A stretch of 64,000 nucleotides of DNA from Nelumbo lutea (Eukaryota > Streptophyta > Magnoliopsida > Proteales > Nelumbonaceae). The DNA lies in contig JAKGHH010000002.1 in assembly GCA_022828595.1 (NCBI GenBank), positions 71,024,383 to 71,088,382 on the forward strand, given 5' to 3'. Made by a program: the position numbers and the translations under genes. Shown here one piece after another: positions 23,179 to 34,220 of this stretch; position 1 is the stretch's first letter; each line of letters opens with the position of its first letter. Below the pieces are notes generated by a model, which saw only the letters and a list, made by a program, of their open reading frames with translations, did not search any database and had not been told where the DNA came from.

Positions 23179-23655
23179 CAGAGGTGCTCATGGTTCGGTT
23201 AACTGAACCGTAGGTTTTTTTAGGATCGAACCGGTACTATCGGTTTTTGAAAAACTGACAATTGAAATCAAATTGAAATTAGTCAGTTAATCAGTTGATC
23301 GGTTCGGTTTATTGGTTTTTCAATTTTTATAATATATAATAAAAAATTATAAATATATATAAAATATTATATTTTAATTACTAAATAATATATCATATAT
23401 TATAAATATATATTTATATATAATACATATTTATTAATTTATAATAAATAAAAAAAATAAAAAAATATATAAAATATATATAACATACATAAATATATAT
23501 AAAATATATAGAATATATTTATACTGGTCGGTTCAGTTAATTGCCAATTTTCTATATTGGTTAATCAAAATTGAACCGATACCTTCGATTTTTTTATTCA
23601 GTTTTGATTGATTTTTTCATTCAATTCGGTTTTCTGGTTTTTTTTCTCACCCCTA
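23179..23655. mobile_element. hAT-like MITE with AACCGAACC ends
   Basis: The left end, CAGAGGTGCTCATGGTTCGG, is the inverse of the right end (CCGAATTGAATG... read inward; outer CTCACCCCTA). The interior is AT-only (23,335-23,520) between arms rich in GGTTCGGTT/AACCGA words. This is a familiar layout for plant hAT-type MITEs. No clear target duplication was found. Confidence 0.6.
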
Positions 23656-23815
23656 CCCAATAGTGCATTGAAAGAGAAGGGGGGAATAAAGGATTTTTTA
23701 AGTGCAGCCCACCTATAATTTTCCAAATTTTCGTTAGTTAGATGTATGACTCAATGGGTGGGATCCACTTGTAATTTTCTACATTCAGTTGTGCTACATA
23801 GACCTATTTCACAAG

Positions 23816-24235
23816 TTAGGTTGGGCTCTGCCTAGTTATAAACAGAATATCACCTGGCCCGAGCCTAAGCCTAACATAACCATCGGGCTTAGATCTTGAG
23901 CCCGATCTTGGCCCTATCAAAGCCCAATGCCCGAGCCCAAGCCTGAAGCCCGATTTTGATAGGTTTTTTTTATAATGTATTAATTATATATTATTAATAA
24001 TATATTATATATTATATAATATTTTATATATTTAATATAGAATACTATTTTTTGCTATTAATTGTATATATAATATTATCAAACTAGGCTTATTTGGGAA
24101 AGACTGAGCTCAACCCGAAAAAAAGTTGAGCCCAATTTTTAAAGTTTGAACCCGAGCCCCGCAGGCTGAAATCTTTGTCTAAACCTAATTTTGGATGAAG
24201 TAAGCCAGACCAGCCTGTTACACTACCTAGCCATT
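23816..24235. mobile_element. GGCCCGAGCC-type non-autonomous repeat
   Basis: Two arms dense in GCCCGA/TCGGGC words (GGCCCGAGCCTAAGCC at the left; TTGAGCCC, ACCCGAGCCCCGCAGGC at the right) flank an AT-only core at 23,965-24,080. It has no coding capacity. It is related in vocabulary to 5461-5640. Borders are approximate. Confidence 0.45.
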
Positions 24236-24246
24236 AACATAGCCAA

Positions 24247-24470
24247 TTTTTAGTGCCATATAAACATTTTTTATTATTTTATTCATTGTCTAACGTAGCC
24301 ATTAATGATGTCTTTAACACCATCATTTTTTTAAGTGGCCTTTTTCCTAAGTGTGAAATGATAGTTTTGAATGAGTGAAAAGTGACCATTTTGCAAAGTT
24401 TAAGGATTGCTCGAGCCAAAAGTCCTTTAATCAATATAGAAAAGGTCATAGCTGACACACAATTCAGAAT
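24247..24470 (-). repeat. Dispersed repeat, inverse copy of 20,880-21,065
   Basis: The minus strand reads TTGGCTCGAGCAATCCTTAA through ACATCATTAATGGCTACG to TTAGACAATGAATAAAATAA, the same block order as the copy near 20.9 kb. Confidence 0.6.
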
Positions 24471-24479
24471 CATATTACA

Positions 24480-25043
24480 CCAAAACTCCTTTCTAATTTT
24501 ACCCTTTATTCTGGAAATTTCTCTTATTTAACGCACATGTTTAATTTACATTCTAAAGTAATCATGGTTTCGTCTAAATACTATGTCATTCTAAACAACA
24601 GTCCAGTTGGACCTAGGTTCAATCTGAATTAGTCGGGCTTGCTTACTAATGCGATGCCATCCTCTAACAATCATTTAATTATTTTTTGAATTAATTAATT
24701 AATTAATAACTATTAGTAATTAATTCTTGATGTACTTTTAAATAGTCATTTATTAAATATAAAAATTTAATTATTTAATATCAATTAATAATAATAATTA
24801 TTTACTTAATAATAATAAATTCATAATATTATTAATGAATCATATTGTTCGATTTATAAATAAATTAATAAATATTGATAATTAGTAATTAATAGATAAG
24901 TAATTGTTTATTATTAAATAATAAATATTGATTAATTAATTAATAATTAATTCACTATGAATTGTTAATAAGTACCTACAAATAATTAATTTAAAAGTCA
25001 ATAATATAATATAATAACTAATTATTCATAATTATAATTTTTT
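24480..25043. other. AT-rich spacer, no gene seen
   Basis: Dominated by AATTAATTAATTAAT-type words from 24,680 onward. Confidence 0.4.
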
Positions 25044-25243
25044 GGGAAATTGTCTAAAACTCACCATGAGTTTTCAGCATTTCTTTTAAACTCACCACAA
25101 CTTTTCAAAATCAATAAGTTTTTATTTTCCAAAACTTACCTTCCATTAGTGCACCCTAAATGCTTCTTAACAGAGGTGTCCACATCAGCATAAATGACAA
25201 TTTTCATGATCAAATTACTCTTGGATAGCGAGTTAAAGGGTCT

Positions 25244-25589
25244 TGACGAGGGGTGATTTGGCCCGACCTAATAAGTAAAGGACACGTGGATGTGGCCTAC
25301 CAGTCAGACGACAAATTAGCATGTGGTGCTACGTCAGCAGATCGTGGGACCTCAGGTGCTCGGTCACTTCGGAGCCAGAGCACCTCGGTACCCACGTACA
25401 CTAGCATACTTGCATTCAAGCTTTCAGCTCGCAACCAGAGTACAATACTGACTTAAGCATTGGAGCGACCTCGTCGGGTTAGCCACCCCAGATTCTCTGA
25501 TCTTTTTGTCTTGCAGCTTGGTCCAGGTCGCTACGCAACTAGTGTCCAGGTAATTTTCCAGCTAGGAGCTTCCAGATCGCGCACTATCA
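25244..25589 (+). repeat. 5' LTR of gypsy element 1 (internally deleted)
   Basis: Shares TGATTTGGCCC, GTCACTTCGGAGCC, TACCCACGTAC and the last ~150 bp with the 3' LTR. It lacks about 250 bp that lie between TACCCACGTAC and the CTCGCAACYAGAGTACAATA block in the 3' copy, including the TATA region. Confidence 0.9.
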
Positions 25590-25602
25590 ATTGGCATCGT
25601 CT

Positions 25603-26640
25603 ATGGGAACTGATCAAAAGGTCAACCTTACACCTCATCCATCACCTCATTCTCCCTCAATGGCATCTTCAAGCAACACCAGCAAGGGCATCGACATAAG
25701 CATCACTAGGGGGCAGGACCACCCAACATCACTCCCTGAAGGCCCTTTAGTGACTATCGAGCAGTTCACCATCCTCCTCATTGCCTTAGTAGTCCCCACC
25801 ATGTTGACTCATCAAACGAGTTAGTAGATAAACATCTCGCTGCCCCAAGTAAACACCACTTTCTCAAAACCCTCGGTGATTCCTCTTGGGGTCGGGCATC
25901 ACCAATTCGATGATCTAGTTCAAAGTGTCAGATCCTTGCGGATTCAAATGTAGCAGATGCATCAGTTCCAATAGTACAATTTCTATTAGCAATACTAACA
26001 GCAGTTTCCACCATTGCAACTGAACCAGCAGCCAGGTCAGTACCAAAACCAGATCTTGAGCCAGCAGCCTCATCGGAGCGTTCACCAATCTCCCCATCGG
26101 GATGAGGGAAATTCATAGGTTCTGGTCCCCCCTAGGGGGCTGGACCCCACCTCGAGGTAGGACCGACGGCCATCACCCCCCCTAGTTTCTCAAAGGGGGA
26201 ACCCAAAAGATAGGTCCGAGGCCAGCCAGCATGAAAGGATCAGTCGGCAACAACATTCACGGCCTAAGAATCGTGAGTCGCAGCTTGATGATCGCCAGCT
26301 TGGGGCCCGAGGTGCAGGCTTGATATGAGACCCCTTGGCACCCTGCAACAACCAGCATTGGTCTCGCAACCAAGAAGAAGCAGGAGGAAAGAAGCTTGAT
26401 CCACCTCGCCTCAGTGTTCGGAAGTGAGAGTGGACCAAAATCAAAGTACCCGATAAGACAGAAGTCAATAACACTAACGTGGAGCCAGCAAAGAAGCAGT
26501 AGCAGTGATGTTGTAAGACTCGCCGGTCTTCCGACAGGAACAACCCGCCAGCAAGGAGTAGTCGCCTGCTAGAACAAAGTAGGGAAAGGGAGGAAGTGAG
26601 CTCAGTAGCTACACAACCGGCTCCTTCCTTGTTGAGTCGG
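25603..26640 (+). pseudogene. Gypsy gag remnant, element 1
   Basis: Starts at an ATG 13 bases after the 5' LTR. A Ser/Pro-rich start is followed by a Gln-rich stretch (QQFPPLQLNQQPGQYQNQ near 26,000) and an Arg/Ser/Gln-rich tail (RQQHSRPKNRESQ near 26,240), as in the N-terminal half of Tat-type Gag. Stops TAG at 25,825, 25,828, 25,948, 25,969 and 25,984 and TAA at 25,993 interrupt it, most of them within the poly-Gln run where CAG/CAA would be expected. Confidence 0.6.
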
Positions 26641-26851
26641 CCCTCCCCTTGTCACCTGAGCTACTAGCAATCCCGATGCTTGTAATCTTGATGGTAGTCC
26701 TATAGGCCCAAAGGACACTGGGCAGCTCGTCCACCCACAACCCTTTAACTTGCGCTAAGTGAGCTTTCAGTCCATAGAGGATGGCCCTGTTTGTTGCTTC
26801 AACATCGGGGTTGCTAGTAAAAGGTAGCTCGTGCGCAGGCAGGTCAGACAT
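26609..26851 (-). pseudogene. Inverted integrase fragment in gypsy element 1
   Basis: The minus strand reads VEATNRAILYGLKAHL then GLWVDELPSVLWAYRTT, the integrase segment that includes the catalytic-Glu helix and what follows. It aligns with 52,870-52,980 of gypsy element 2. It lies opposite to the LTR and gag direction of element 1, so it was inverted by rearrangement or comes from another copy. Confidence 0.8.
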
Positions 26852-27055
26852 ATACCCTATAGTGTCTATTCATTTCGGTATACATTAAGATCGGGTTATT
26901 CCTACTTAGGCCCAACTCGTCTGATCGACACTTTGGGAGTAATCCATACTTAGAAAAATTTTGCACAATAAAGATTTTTGAAACTACTACATTGTATTAA
27001 TGAAAAGGAGTTCGAAGTACACAAAAAAAAAAGAGTTACATCTACTTAGCCAAGC

Positions 27056-28946
27056 TTAGAGGCTCTGGACATCATATATGTACAGGGGGTCCAAGAAAAG
27101 AGGCAGATAAACATTAGTTGATGTGGGGCTCCTCGTCCCCAACAGTAACTCCAGCAGGCTGGTCAGTCTCCATCTAGTCCTCGGCAGTAGTGTCTCCTCT
27201 TCCTCCTTCATTGTCTTTTCACTGAGGAGGTCGTCATCACTCTCTTCCTCGAAGTCCAGGTCCTTGGTAGCCTCCCTGGCCATCTCCTTGGTGACTCTGG
27301 ATGTGATGATAGCACTGAGGTAGAGCTTGGGGAACTCATGCCGTGTCAACCACCTGCTAAGCTTGAAGCCCTTGTGAAAGGCCGTTGTTCCGGTCTCAAT
27401 CAGTAATTTGTGTTGCTCCTCGACAGCCTGGACCTTGGTATCCTTGATCGCGTCGTCAAAGATCTCTGTGTGCTCCTTCACGAGTGCTTCGAGGTTCTCA
27501 TTCTCCCTCTCGAGAGCCTCCCTCTCCTCCTTGAGCTTCTTCTTCTCTTCCCTTAACAGCACAATCAGCTCCTTTTGAGCTCGCGCATCCTTCTCCAACT
27601 TATGAAATAAAATCTAAGTACCAAAAAGAGTGATAAAGAGCACCATCCAAGGATCAGATACGTACCACCATACTGTAAGTAGCCACTCTAGCCTCAAGCT
27701 AAGCCACCAGTAGATTGGCCCATTGCGCGACCTCCTCAACGAAGATTGCATCCTTAGTCTTGAGGAGACCGAGCTTCGAGATCAAAATGTTCTTTGAGCT
27801 GCTTGGGAGGAATCATTCTCCGAAGGATGGCCACCCGAGTGGACTGGGGCTCAGACACTGGAGTTTCCTCGGGTAGGTGAGGTGGAGATAACGAATAGAT
27901 TAGTTGCAAGGATATCAGCTTGGTAGCAAGGATATCAGCCATGACTCCTCTTCTTTCCCCTTGTCATTCTTTCAAAGAGCTTGGTAGCAAGGATATCAGC
28001 CATGACTCCTACAAAAGATAACGAATAGATTAGTCACAAGATTAAGACAAGCTGCGAAGAAGAAAACAAGTGTGTGCACCAAGATGGCAACCTACCAGGA
28101 GGACTCAACCCAACTTGTATGAGCTTTTCTTCGGACATGAAGTTTTCGAACTTCAACTCGAGCTTCGCCCAAGAACGAACTTCCTCCTATGTCTCTTTGT
28201 CCAACTTGATGTCGGGGTCCTGAATGGCAAGCCTCTAGTGAGTCAGAAATGGCCACCCTGTAGTATTCCAATCCACGAAGTAACGCTTCTTCCAGGTTGA
28301 GACTTTGTTGGGGAGGTCGTGCAAAATCTTGTAACCAGGGCGATGAGACATGTAGTAGCTTCGCCTATGCTTCGAGAGAACACAGGGTGGAATTCTTTTT
28401 GGTAGAGCATATCGAAGAAAAAATGTTGAGGGTCAAGGGTCAGTTATAGTCATGGAAAAGGGAGATGGTACCTACATTGTTGCGGATCGAGTTGGGGTGG
28501 AGTTTATCTATGGCGATGTCAAAAAATTTGACGACCTCAATGATGAAGGGGTGAAGTGGGAAATGTAACCCAGCTACGAGCTGCTCCTCGAACACCATGA
28601 TTTCATCATAACTGTGGTCCCAAGGAAACCTTCCTAAGAGAATACTATATACAAGGTTGTCGGGTAGCTTGTACCGAGCTACCAGGGAAAGGAGTCTGTT
28701 AGTCGTCATTGTAGAAAGACCAAAGTTGTCTAGTCCTCAAGTCCAACGTTAAGTGGAGGCCCCCTCACCTGAAGCCTCGTGCTCTTGTTGAAGTGTGTCT
28801 ACTTTGGATGGGTTGGAGTCCAAACCCCGCATTGAGGCATTCACCTCGACAGGGTGAGACTCGGTGGAATGCACCAAGGTCTCCACCCCAACCCCAGCAT
28901 ACTCTTCACTCTAGTTAAATAGGCTGTCCATGCTAATGCTAGACAT
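27056..28946 (-). pseudogene. Antisense gene of gypsy element 1 (PF04195-like plus coiled coil)
   Basis: Runs opposite to the element. From a candidate ATG at 28,946 (MSS...DSLFN, then stop) come a PF04195-type 'putative gypsy type transposon' region at 28,440-28,709 (LVAGLHFPLHPFIIEVV; LHPNSIRNNVGTISL), a donor GTAGGT at 28,095 and acceptor TTTTGTAG ending at 28,009, a basic RGKKR, and a coiled-coil C-terminus at 27,056-27,598 (Glu/Lys heptads, then GFKLSRWLTRHEFPKLYLSA). The same parts in the same order occur on the plus strand of gypsy element 2. Stops and a local duplication (27,889-28,035) break it. Role unknown; Tat elements such as Grande are known to carry antisense ORFs. Confidence 0.75.
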
Positions 28947-29130
28947 ACTGAACTAGAGGAAAAAAGGCAATAGGAAATGGAAACAAAGAAATACAAACTC
29001 ACCAAGAAGATCAAAGGAAGCGAAACGACCTCAGATGCAATGGGAACTAACACCGGTCTAGAAGACTAAAGCGCGACCTCAACAAACTCAAGCACGCAAA
29101 ATATGGCAAGAAAAATGGGCCCCTCTGGCC

Positions 29131-29140
29131 CTTATTTATA
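29131..29140 (-). promoter_or_regulatory. TATA box of the antisense gene, element 1
   Basis: The minus strand reads ACTATAAATAAG about 190 bases upstream of the candidate antisense start. It lies inside the element, outside the 3' LTR. A TATAAATA box is in the equivalent place in gypsy element 2 (49,691). Confidence 0.6.
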
Positions 29141-29420
29141 GTCACCACGACTGGGACTCAACGAGCAAGATCTACATGATACACAACTCTCATGAAAATT
29201 GGCTTCATGCCACTCGAGATCGAAATCAGTTGAGTGTGCGAATTGACATCCACGGAGTTTATAAATGGCATGGCGTTCACACGTACCCGGTACACAATCT
29301 AGGATATTCCTTGGTCGAGCCAAATGGGTCATGAAGATCCGCCCTCCGAACCGCCTGGAAGTCGAGCCATATTCACCTGGGCTAGCCATGAACTCCTTGC
29401 ACTGGGTCAAGCCCCTTGGC

Positions 29421-29439
29421 ACAAGGAGTGGGGGGCAAT
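29421..29439 (+). other. Polypurine tract, gypsy element 1
   Basis: AAGGAGTGGGGGGCAAT abuts the 3' LTR. The inverse strand of gypsy element 2 has GGGGAGTGGGGGGCAAT in the same place. Confidence 0.8.
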
Positions 29440-30035
29440 TGATGAGGAGTGATTTGGCCCAACCTAATAAGTAAAGGACATGTAGATGCGACCTGCCATC
29501 CAGACAACAAATCAACATGTGGTGCCACATTAGCAGATCGCGGGACCTTGGGTGATCGGTCACTTCGGAGCCGGAACACCTCGATACCCACGTACGCCGA
29601 GGTGCCACATAATCAAACCTAGAAGCTCGCCAGTTGTCTCCAAACTTCTCGGGATCACATCACATAACTATAGGCCTTATCTTCACCCCACTCGAATTAG
29701 AGGGAAACGATAAGCCTTATTAACTGGTATGTTACCCTCCTTCCAAAGCGGAATGGATCCATACGTCACAGGCTGAGGATTCCGGGAGCGTTTCGTAAGA
29801 CCCACGGCAGCCCAACTATATAAGGGCATCAACCCCCAAGACTCAGGTATGCGTGGTTACTTGCTCACTAGCCTACTCGCAACTAGAGTACAATACTAAC
29901 TTAAGCATCGGAGCGACCTCGCCAGGTTAGCCACCTTGGGTTCTCTTATCCTTTGTCTTGCAGCTTGGTCTAGCTTTTACACGACTAGTTTCTAGGTAAT
30001 TTTCCAGATAGGAGCTTCCAAATTGCGCACCATCA
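29440..30035 (+). repeat. 3' LTR of gypsy element 1
   Basis: 596 bp, TGATGAGG to ACCATCA, with a TATA box ACTATATAAGGGC near 29,815-29,825. It is the fuller of the two LTR copies. Confidence 0.92.
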
Positions 30036-30589
30036 GGTCTTTTCCAGTTTTCAATTTTCATGTTTTTTTTTTTTGCATTTTTAGTGTTTTGTTATAATTT
30101 CCAATGTTTTTTATAATTTATTTGTTTTTACATTTTTATATTTTCTACAATCTATAAATTTTCCTATATTTTTTGTTATTTATTTGTAATTTCTGTGTTT
30201 TTATATATTTTTTGGTGTTTTTTCTACAAATTTTATTTTCTGATTTTATTTTTCAATTTCTAAAGTTTCTATAATTTGAAAACAAATTTTTATTTTGTTT
30301 GCAATTTCTATAATTTTTTAGATTTTTTGAAATTTCTATGTTTTTAAGTATTTTATATTTGAAAATATTTTTTTTGAACTTTTTCCTATTTTTCATGTCT
30401 AATTATTAAAATGTGTATATATTTTGTATTTTTCTACGAAGGTTAAAATGGTAATATATTAACACCCGTTACTTTGTTTAATGTCAAGTTAGTGACATGG
30501 TGAGTTTTTGACATTTTGAAAAGTTGTGGTGAGTTTAAGAGAAATGCTGAAAACTCAGGATGTGTTTTAGATAATTTCCCTAAATTTTT

Positions 30590-31126
30590 ATTACATAATA
30601 ATAAAAACAAGAATAATAACAACAACAACTATAAATAGGGTTAATTATTAATAATCTTTATGACAATTAATTAATTGATTATGAATTGTGAAATTTAAAG
30701 TATTTTAGCTTCTTGATTGATTAATTATTTATTATTTTATATTTGAAATTGATAATTAAGGGAAACATTTATAATTATGCCAAAAAAATCCAAGTATCTT
30801 ATATTTGACTATTAGTAGATACATAATAACCAAAGATAAAATTGTAAGATGACCATTTGTCATAACTTAACGTTCAAATTTTGTGCATTCAAATATGAGA
30901 AAAAAGTAAAATATTATAAATTTTTGGAGTATCTTTTTTTGTCAATACTTATGTTTAGAAGTCAGATATTAATGTTAGAGAACAAGCCTTTAGTTATAAT
31001 GAACAATCCCCTTTGCTATAAAGATTTACTCCTCTTGAACTTGTGGATGCAACAAGAAATTCAAACTAGTGTAATCTCTTTAAAGGATGTAAGATTGTGC
31101 ATTTGTTTGAAGGTGTAGTTTTCTTT
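30590..31126. other. AT-rich spacer, no gene seen
   Basis: No gene, RNA or clear repeat border recognised. Confidence 0.35.
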
Positions 31127-31622
31127 GGGAAAATTTTCGATTAGTACCTGTACTTTGGGCCTAGTACCACTTTGGTCCATAAACTTTGAAACGTGACAAT
31201 TTAGTACCCAAGCTTTCAAAACATGTCAATTTAGTACCTACTGTTAACCAGTCTATTAAGTAGCTATCAAGTGGCATTTGAAAAGACATAAATGCCCTTC
31301 TAATGTAATCTAATTTTCTTTATCAACCACCCAAATGTTGATAAAAAATGAAGTCTCAAATCCTTGCCTCTTCTATTTAAGAAAGTTTGGGTCAACAGAA
31401 TAGAATAGGCAATGATTTGGGATTGTTCATTTTTTGTCAACGTTTGAATAGTTGGTAAAGAGAATTAGATGACATTTGAAGGGCGTTTGTGTTGTTTCAA
31501 ATGCCACTTAACAGACTGGTTAATGGCATGTACTAGATTGACACATTTTGAAAGTTCGGATACTAAATTAGTGCATTTTAAAGTTTGGTCCAAAGTAAAT
31601 GGTACTAACCGGAAATTTTCCC
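31127..31622. mobile_element. Long-TIR non-autonomous element, MULE-like, copy 2
   Basis: Ends GGGAAAATTTTCGATTAGTA and, inverted, GGGAAAATTTCCGGTTAGTA. The inverted arms extend through TACTTTGG, AAATGCC and GCCCTTC blocks shared with copy 1 at 6234-6771. About 496 bp, no coding capacity. Confidence 0.75.
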
Positions 31623-33975
31623 TGTTTTATATAACTAGTAAGTGTGCACGTGACAGTTCTAGATGATGATAATGATAGTAATAATGTATCCAAAATTTTC
31701 TATAAATTTTATATTTTTATTTATTGTTTTTACTTTTTTTGTTTTTTATTATTAATTAGATATAAATTGCAAATTCAAATATCATTACATAAACCACTCA
31801 TCCAAATATGTGATAATCGAATGAGGTTGTAAAGTTTCAAATTCATCGATAGGCCTACCTACCTCGCTAAACTCTTCTTTTTGTAATGCTTTATCTTTTT
31901 TGTTTATCTTTTCTTGTTCATTTATATAAAAAAAATGTAAGATTTAAATAGAGGGATTTAAATGAGGTGAAAAGTAGTAGTTCAATTTACAATTTAAACC
32001 TCACAATTAAACAGGAACCAAATTACAAAATGAGTATTTTAGTCAAAAGAAAGTCTCACTTATTTTTTGTTTAATATGATAAATATATGATATTATACAT
32101 GTGTTTGATTGTTTTTGTCCTTTGAAAAATTCATGTATTTATCAATAAAAATTATTGTTTATTACACTTATTTTTTTAATTTGATTAATAAAAATATCAC
32201 AAATATGTCTAACTTTTTCTATATTTTTGTAAATTTTATATTTAATTCAATTTAAAAAAATTTATTACCTAATTATGATTTCATAGGTTGATAATTTGAT
32301 TTAGATGATTGAATTGTTTAGCCACAACTTAGATAAATAATGGTTTTGCTTTTGAGTTATTTTTAAAATACATGGTTTATATTGCTAAAATAATGACAAA
32401 TTTAATTAGTAGCATTTATTAGTGAAAAACAATTAAATGTAAGATTTAATAAGAGAAGATGGGAGTTAAAACCTTAAGTATAAGACTTAATAAGAGGGGA
32501 CTAAATGAGGTGGAAAGTAATAATTGAATTAAGCCTTACACTTAATAAAATGACTTTCATACCCTTTATCAAACAAAGAAATAGAAGATAACTTTAGTCT
32601 AAAAATTTTTCACTCTACATCCACACTTTTATATTGGTGATTTATTGAATTTAAGTTTAAAGACTTGTATCAAATCTTCTTACTCTATAGCTTATATTTA
32701 TAATTTCAATTTATTGTGCTAATTGAACCATTACTTGCCTAAAGACGGATCAGACTAATTTAATAGTTGCTTGACCATGGTTTTAGGTTCATTTTCTACC
32801 AAATTGTTTATTTGTAAAAAAAGCATTGACTTGACCAACAACATGGTGACTTAGCTAACCATTCAATTTGTTTAGTAGGGTGATGGAATAGACATTAATT
32901 TTCTTTTTTCATAACTTTTTATTCCATTTCCATCATTTAGCAAACATGATAGAGGTTTCATTGCTAAGGATGTTTTAAATTTTGTTTTCCATTTCTATTA
33001 TTTATAAAAATTCTTCTTATTTATCATACTTAAAAACTGGATTTGTTTCCAAGTTGATTTTGAATACATAAGTTTTTATACTATTAAAATTATGCTATTG
33101 ACAAATTTAATTAGTGAAAATTTATGACATGAAACAAAAAAATATATTAAACTTATGATTTTATGAGAGATAATGGAAGTTAACCTTAAATAAGGGAGTT
33201 AATGAGAGAGAATAGAATGACATGAAAAATAGTATTCAATTTACAATTTATATCTTCTTAATAGAGAGGGGTATTTTTTGTCAAGAAAAAGTCCGAAAGC
33301 CTTAAAGATCTATTGCCATTTCTTATAGATTCTAAGTAATTTATAATCCATCTACAAATCAACATATAGCTCCAAGTGTCTAGAGTAATTAAATTTGTTC
33401 ATCTAAATACTCTATGCAATTTCAATTACAACTCATTAAGTTTTGTAATTTATAGATGTATAAAAAAAACAGACATGTTGTGTAATTATTTAAGAAGCAT
33501 AAAAAGAATTCCATTTTTATCCCCTTATATAATTCAACAAGAAATTAACAATGGAGGACTCAATTTGTTCAATTTTGGCCTCATTTTAAGTAATCAACAA
33601 AATACTTGATTTGCCCTCAAATTCAAATATAAAAGCATTAACACTTAGGGAAAAATACTTCTTATAGATTTTCCAAAAACTATAGAGCTTTTCAGTGATT
33701 TTCCAAATATTAAAAGTCATTAATTTGTAAAGCCTTTTCTAACTTGTTTTACAATTGCTCATTTGCCTTCTCTTGGGCCATAAAAGAATTGACTTTGAAT
33801 TTTATCAATATTTTTACGAGTATGTTCATTTGAACATCATTTGAAAAAGAGGAATTACATTTTTTTTTCTTTTTTCATTTTTGCTCCATGGGGCTGCACA
33901 TCAGGGGTGGCCCATTCTCCAAACCTATAACCCCCAATCAAGGTGTATATGGGATTTAACCCAATAGCCTTTACT
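31623..33975. other. AT-rich spacer with three copies of a dispersed repeat
   Basis: No gene seen. Related blocks at about 31,935-32,060, 32,430-32,640 and 33,110-33,270 share TAAGATTTAATAAGAG, AATGAGGTG/ATGAGAG and AATTTACAATTTA-type words with each other and with 55,836-56,140. Confidence 0.45.
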
Positions 33976-33980
33976 GACTA

Positions 33981-34220
33981 CAAGGTTCAAAGTATCGACA
34001 CGTATCGGCCTATAACGACCGATAAGTATCATTTCGGGAGCTCCCCAATATGCCCCTATAGGGGGTGTATCGGGGTTTTGACCAGTTCAAGGGGTGGAGG
34101 AGCCTTAAACCGACGCCCCTGAACTAGTTTTGAAAAAAAATAAAAAAGTAAAAAAAAAGTACCAATATGGCCCAATACGCCCCTACTGATGTATCTTGTG
34201 TATCGATATTTTGAACCTTG
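33981..34220. mobile_element. MITE with CAAGGTTCAAA ends
   Basis: 240-bp element with inverted ends CAAGGTTCAAAGTATCGA and TCGATATTTTGAACCTTG. Flanks ACTGACTA and ACTGACTG agree at 7 of 8 positions, so an 8-bp hAT-type duplication is likely. The interior is rich in CGTATCG/CCAATA words. Confidence 0.8.

Larger units (their letters stand above)
25244..30035 (+). mobile_element. Rearranged Ty3/gypsy element, Tat lineage (element 1)
   Basis: LTRs start TGAYGAGG and end GCGCACYATCA; the target duplication GGTCT is perfect (25,239-25,243 and 30,036-30,040). The order is 5' LTR (with an internal deletion), gag remnant on plus, an inverted integrase scrap, then a broken antisense gene on minus, polypurine tract and 3' LTR. 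RT, RNase H, protease and most of integrase are missing, so the element is non-autonomous. It inserted into an older TIR element. Confidence 0.9.
25044..30580. mobile_element. TIR element split by a gypsy insertion
   Basis: The outer ends are long inverted copies: GGGAAATTGTCTAAAACTCA at the left and, inverted at the right, GGGAAATTATCTAAAACACA, then GAGTTTTCAGCATTTCT and TTAAACTCACCACAACTTTT on both. Without the gypsy (25,244-30,035 plus one duplication copy) the element would be about 740 bp with a T-rich core. Flanks TAATTTTTT and TAAATTTTT match at 8 of 9 positions, consistent with a 9-bp MULE-type duplication. Confidence 0.75.
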
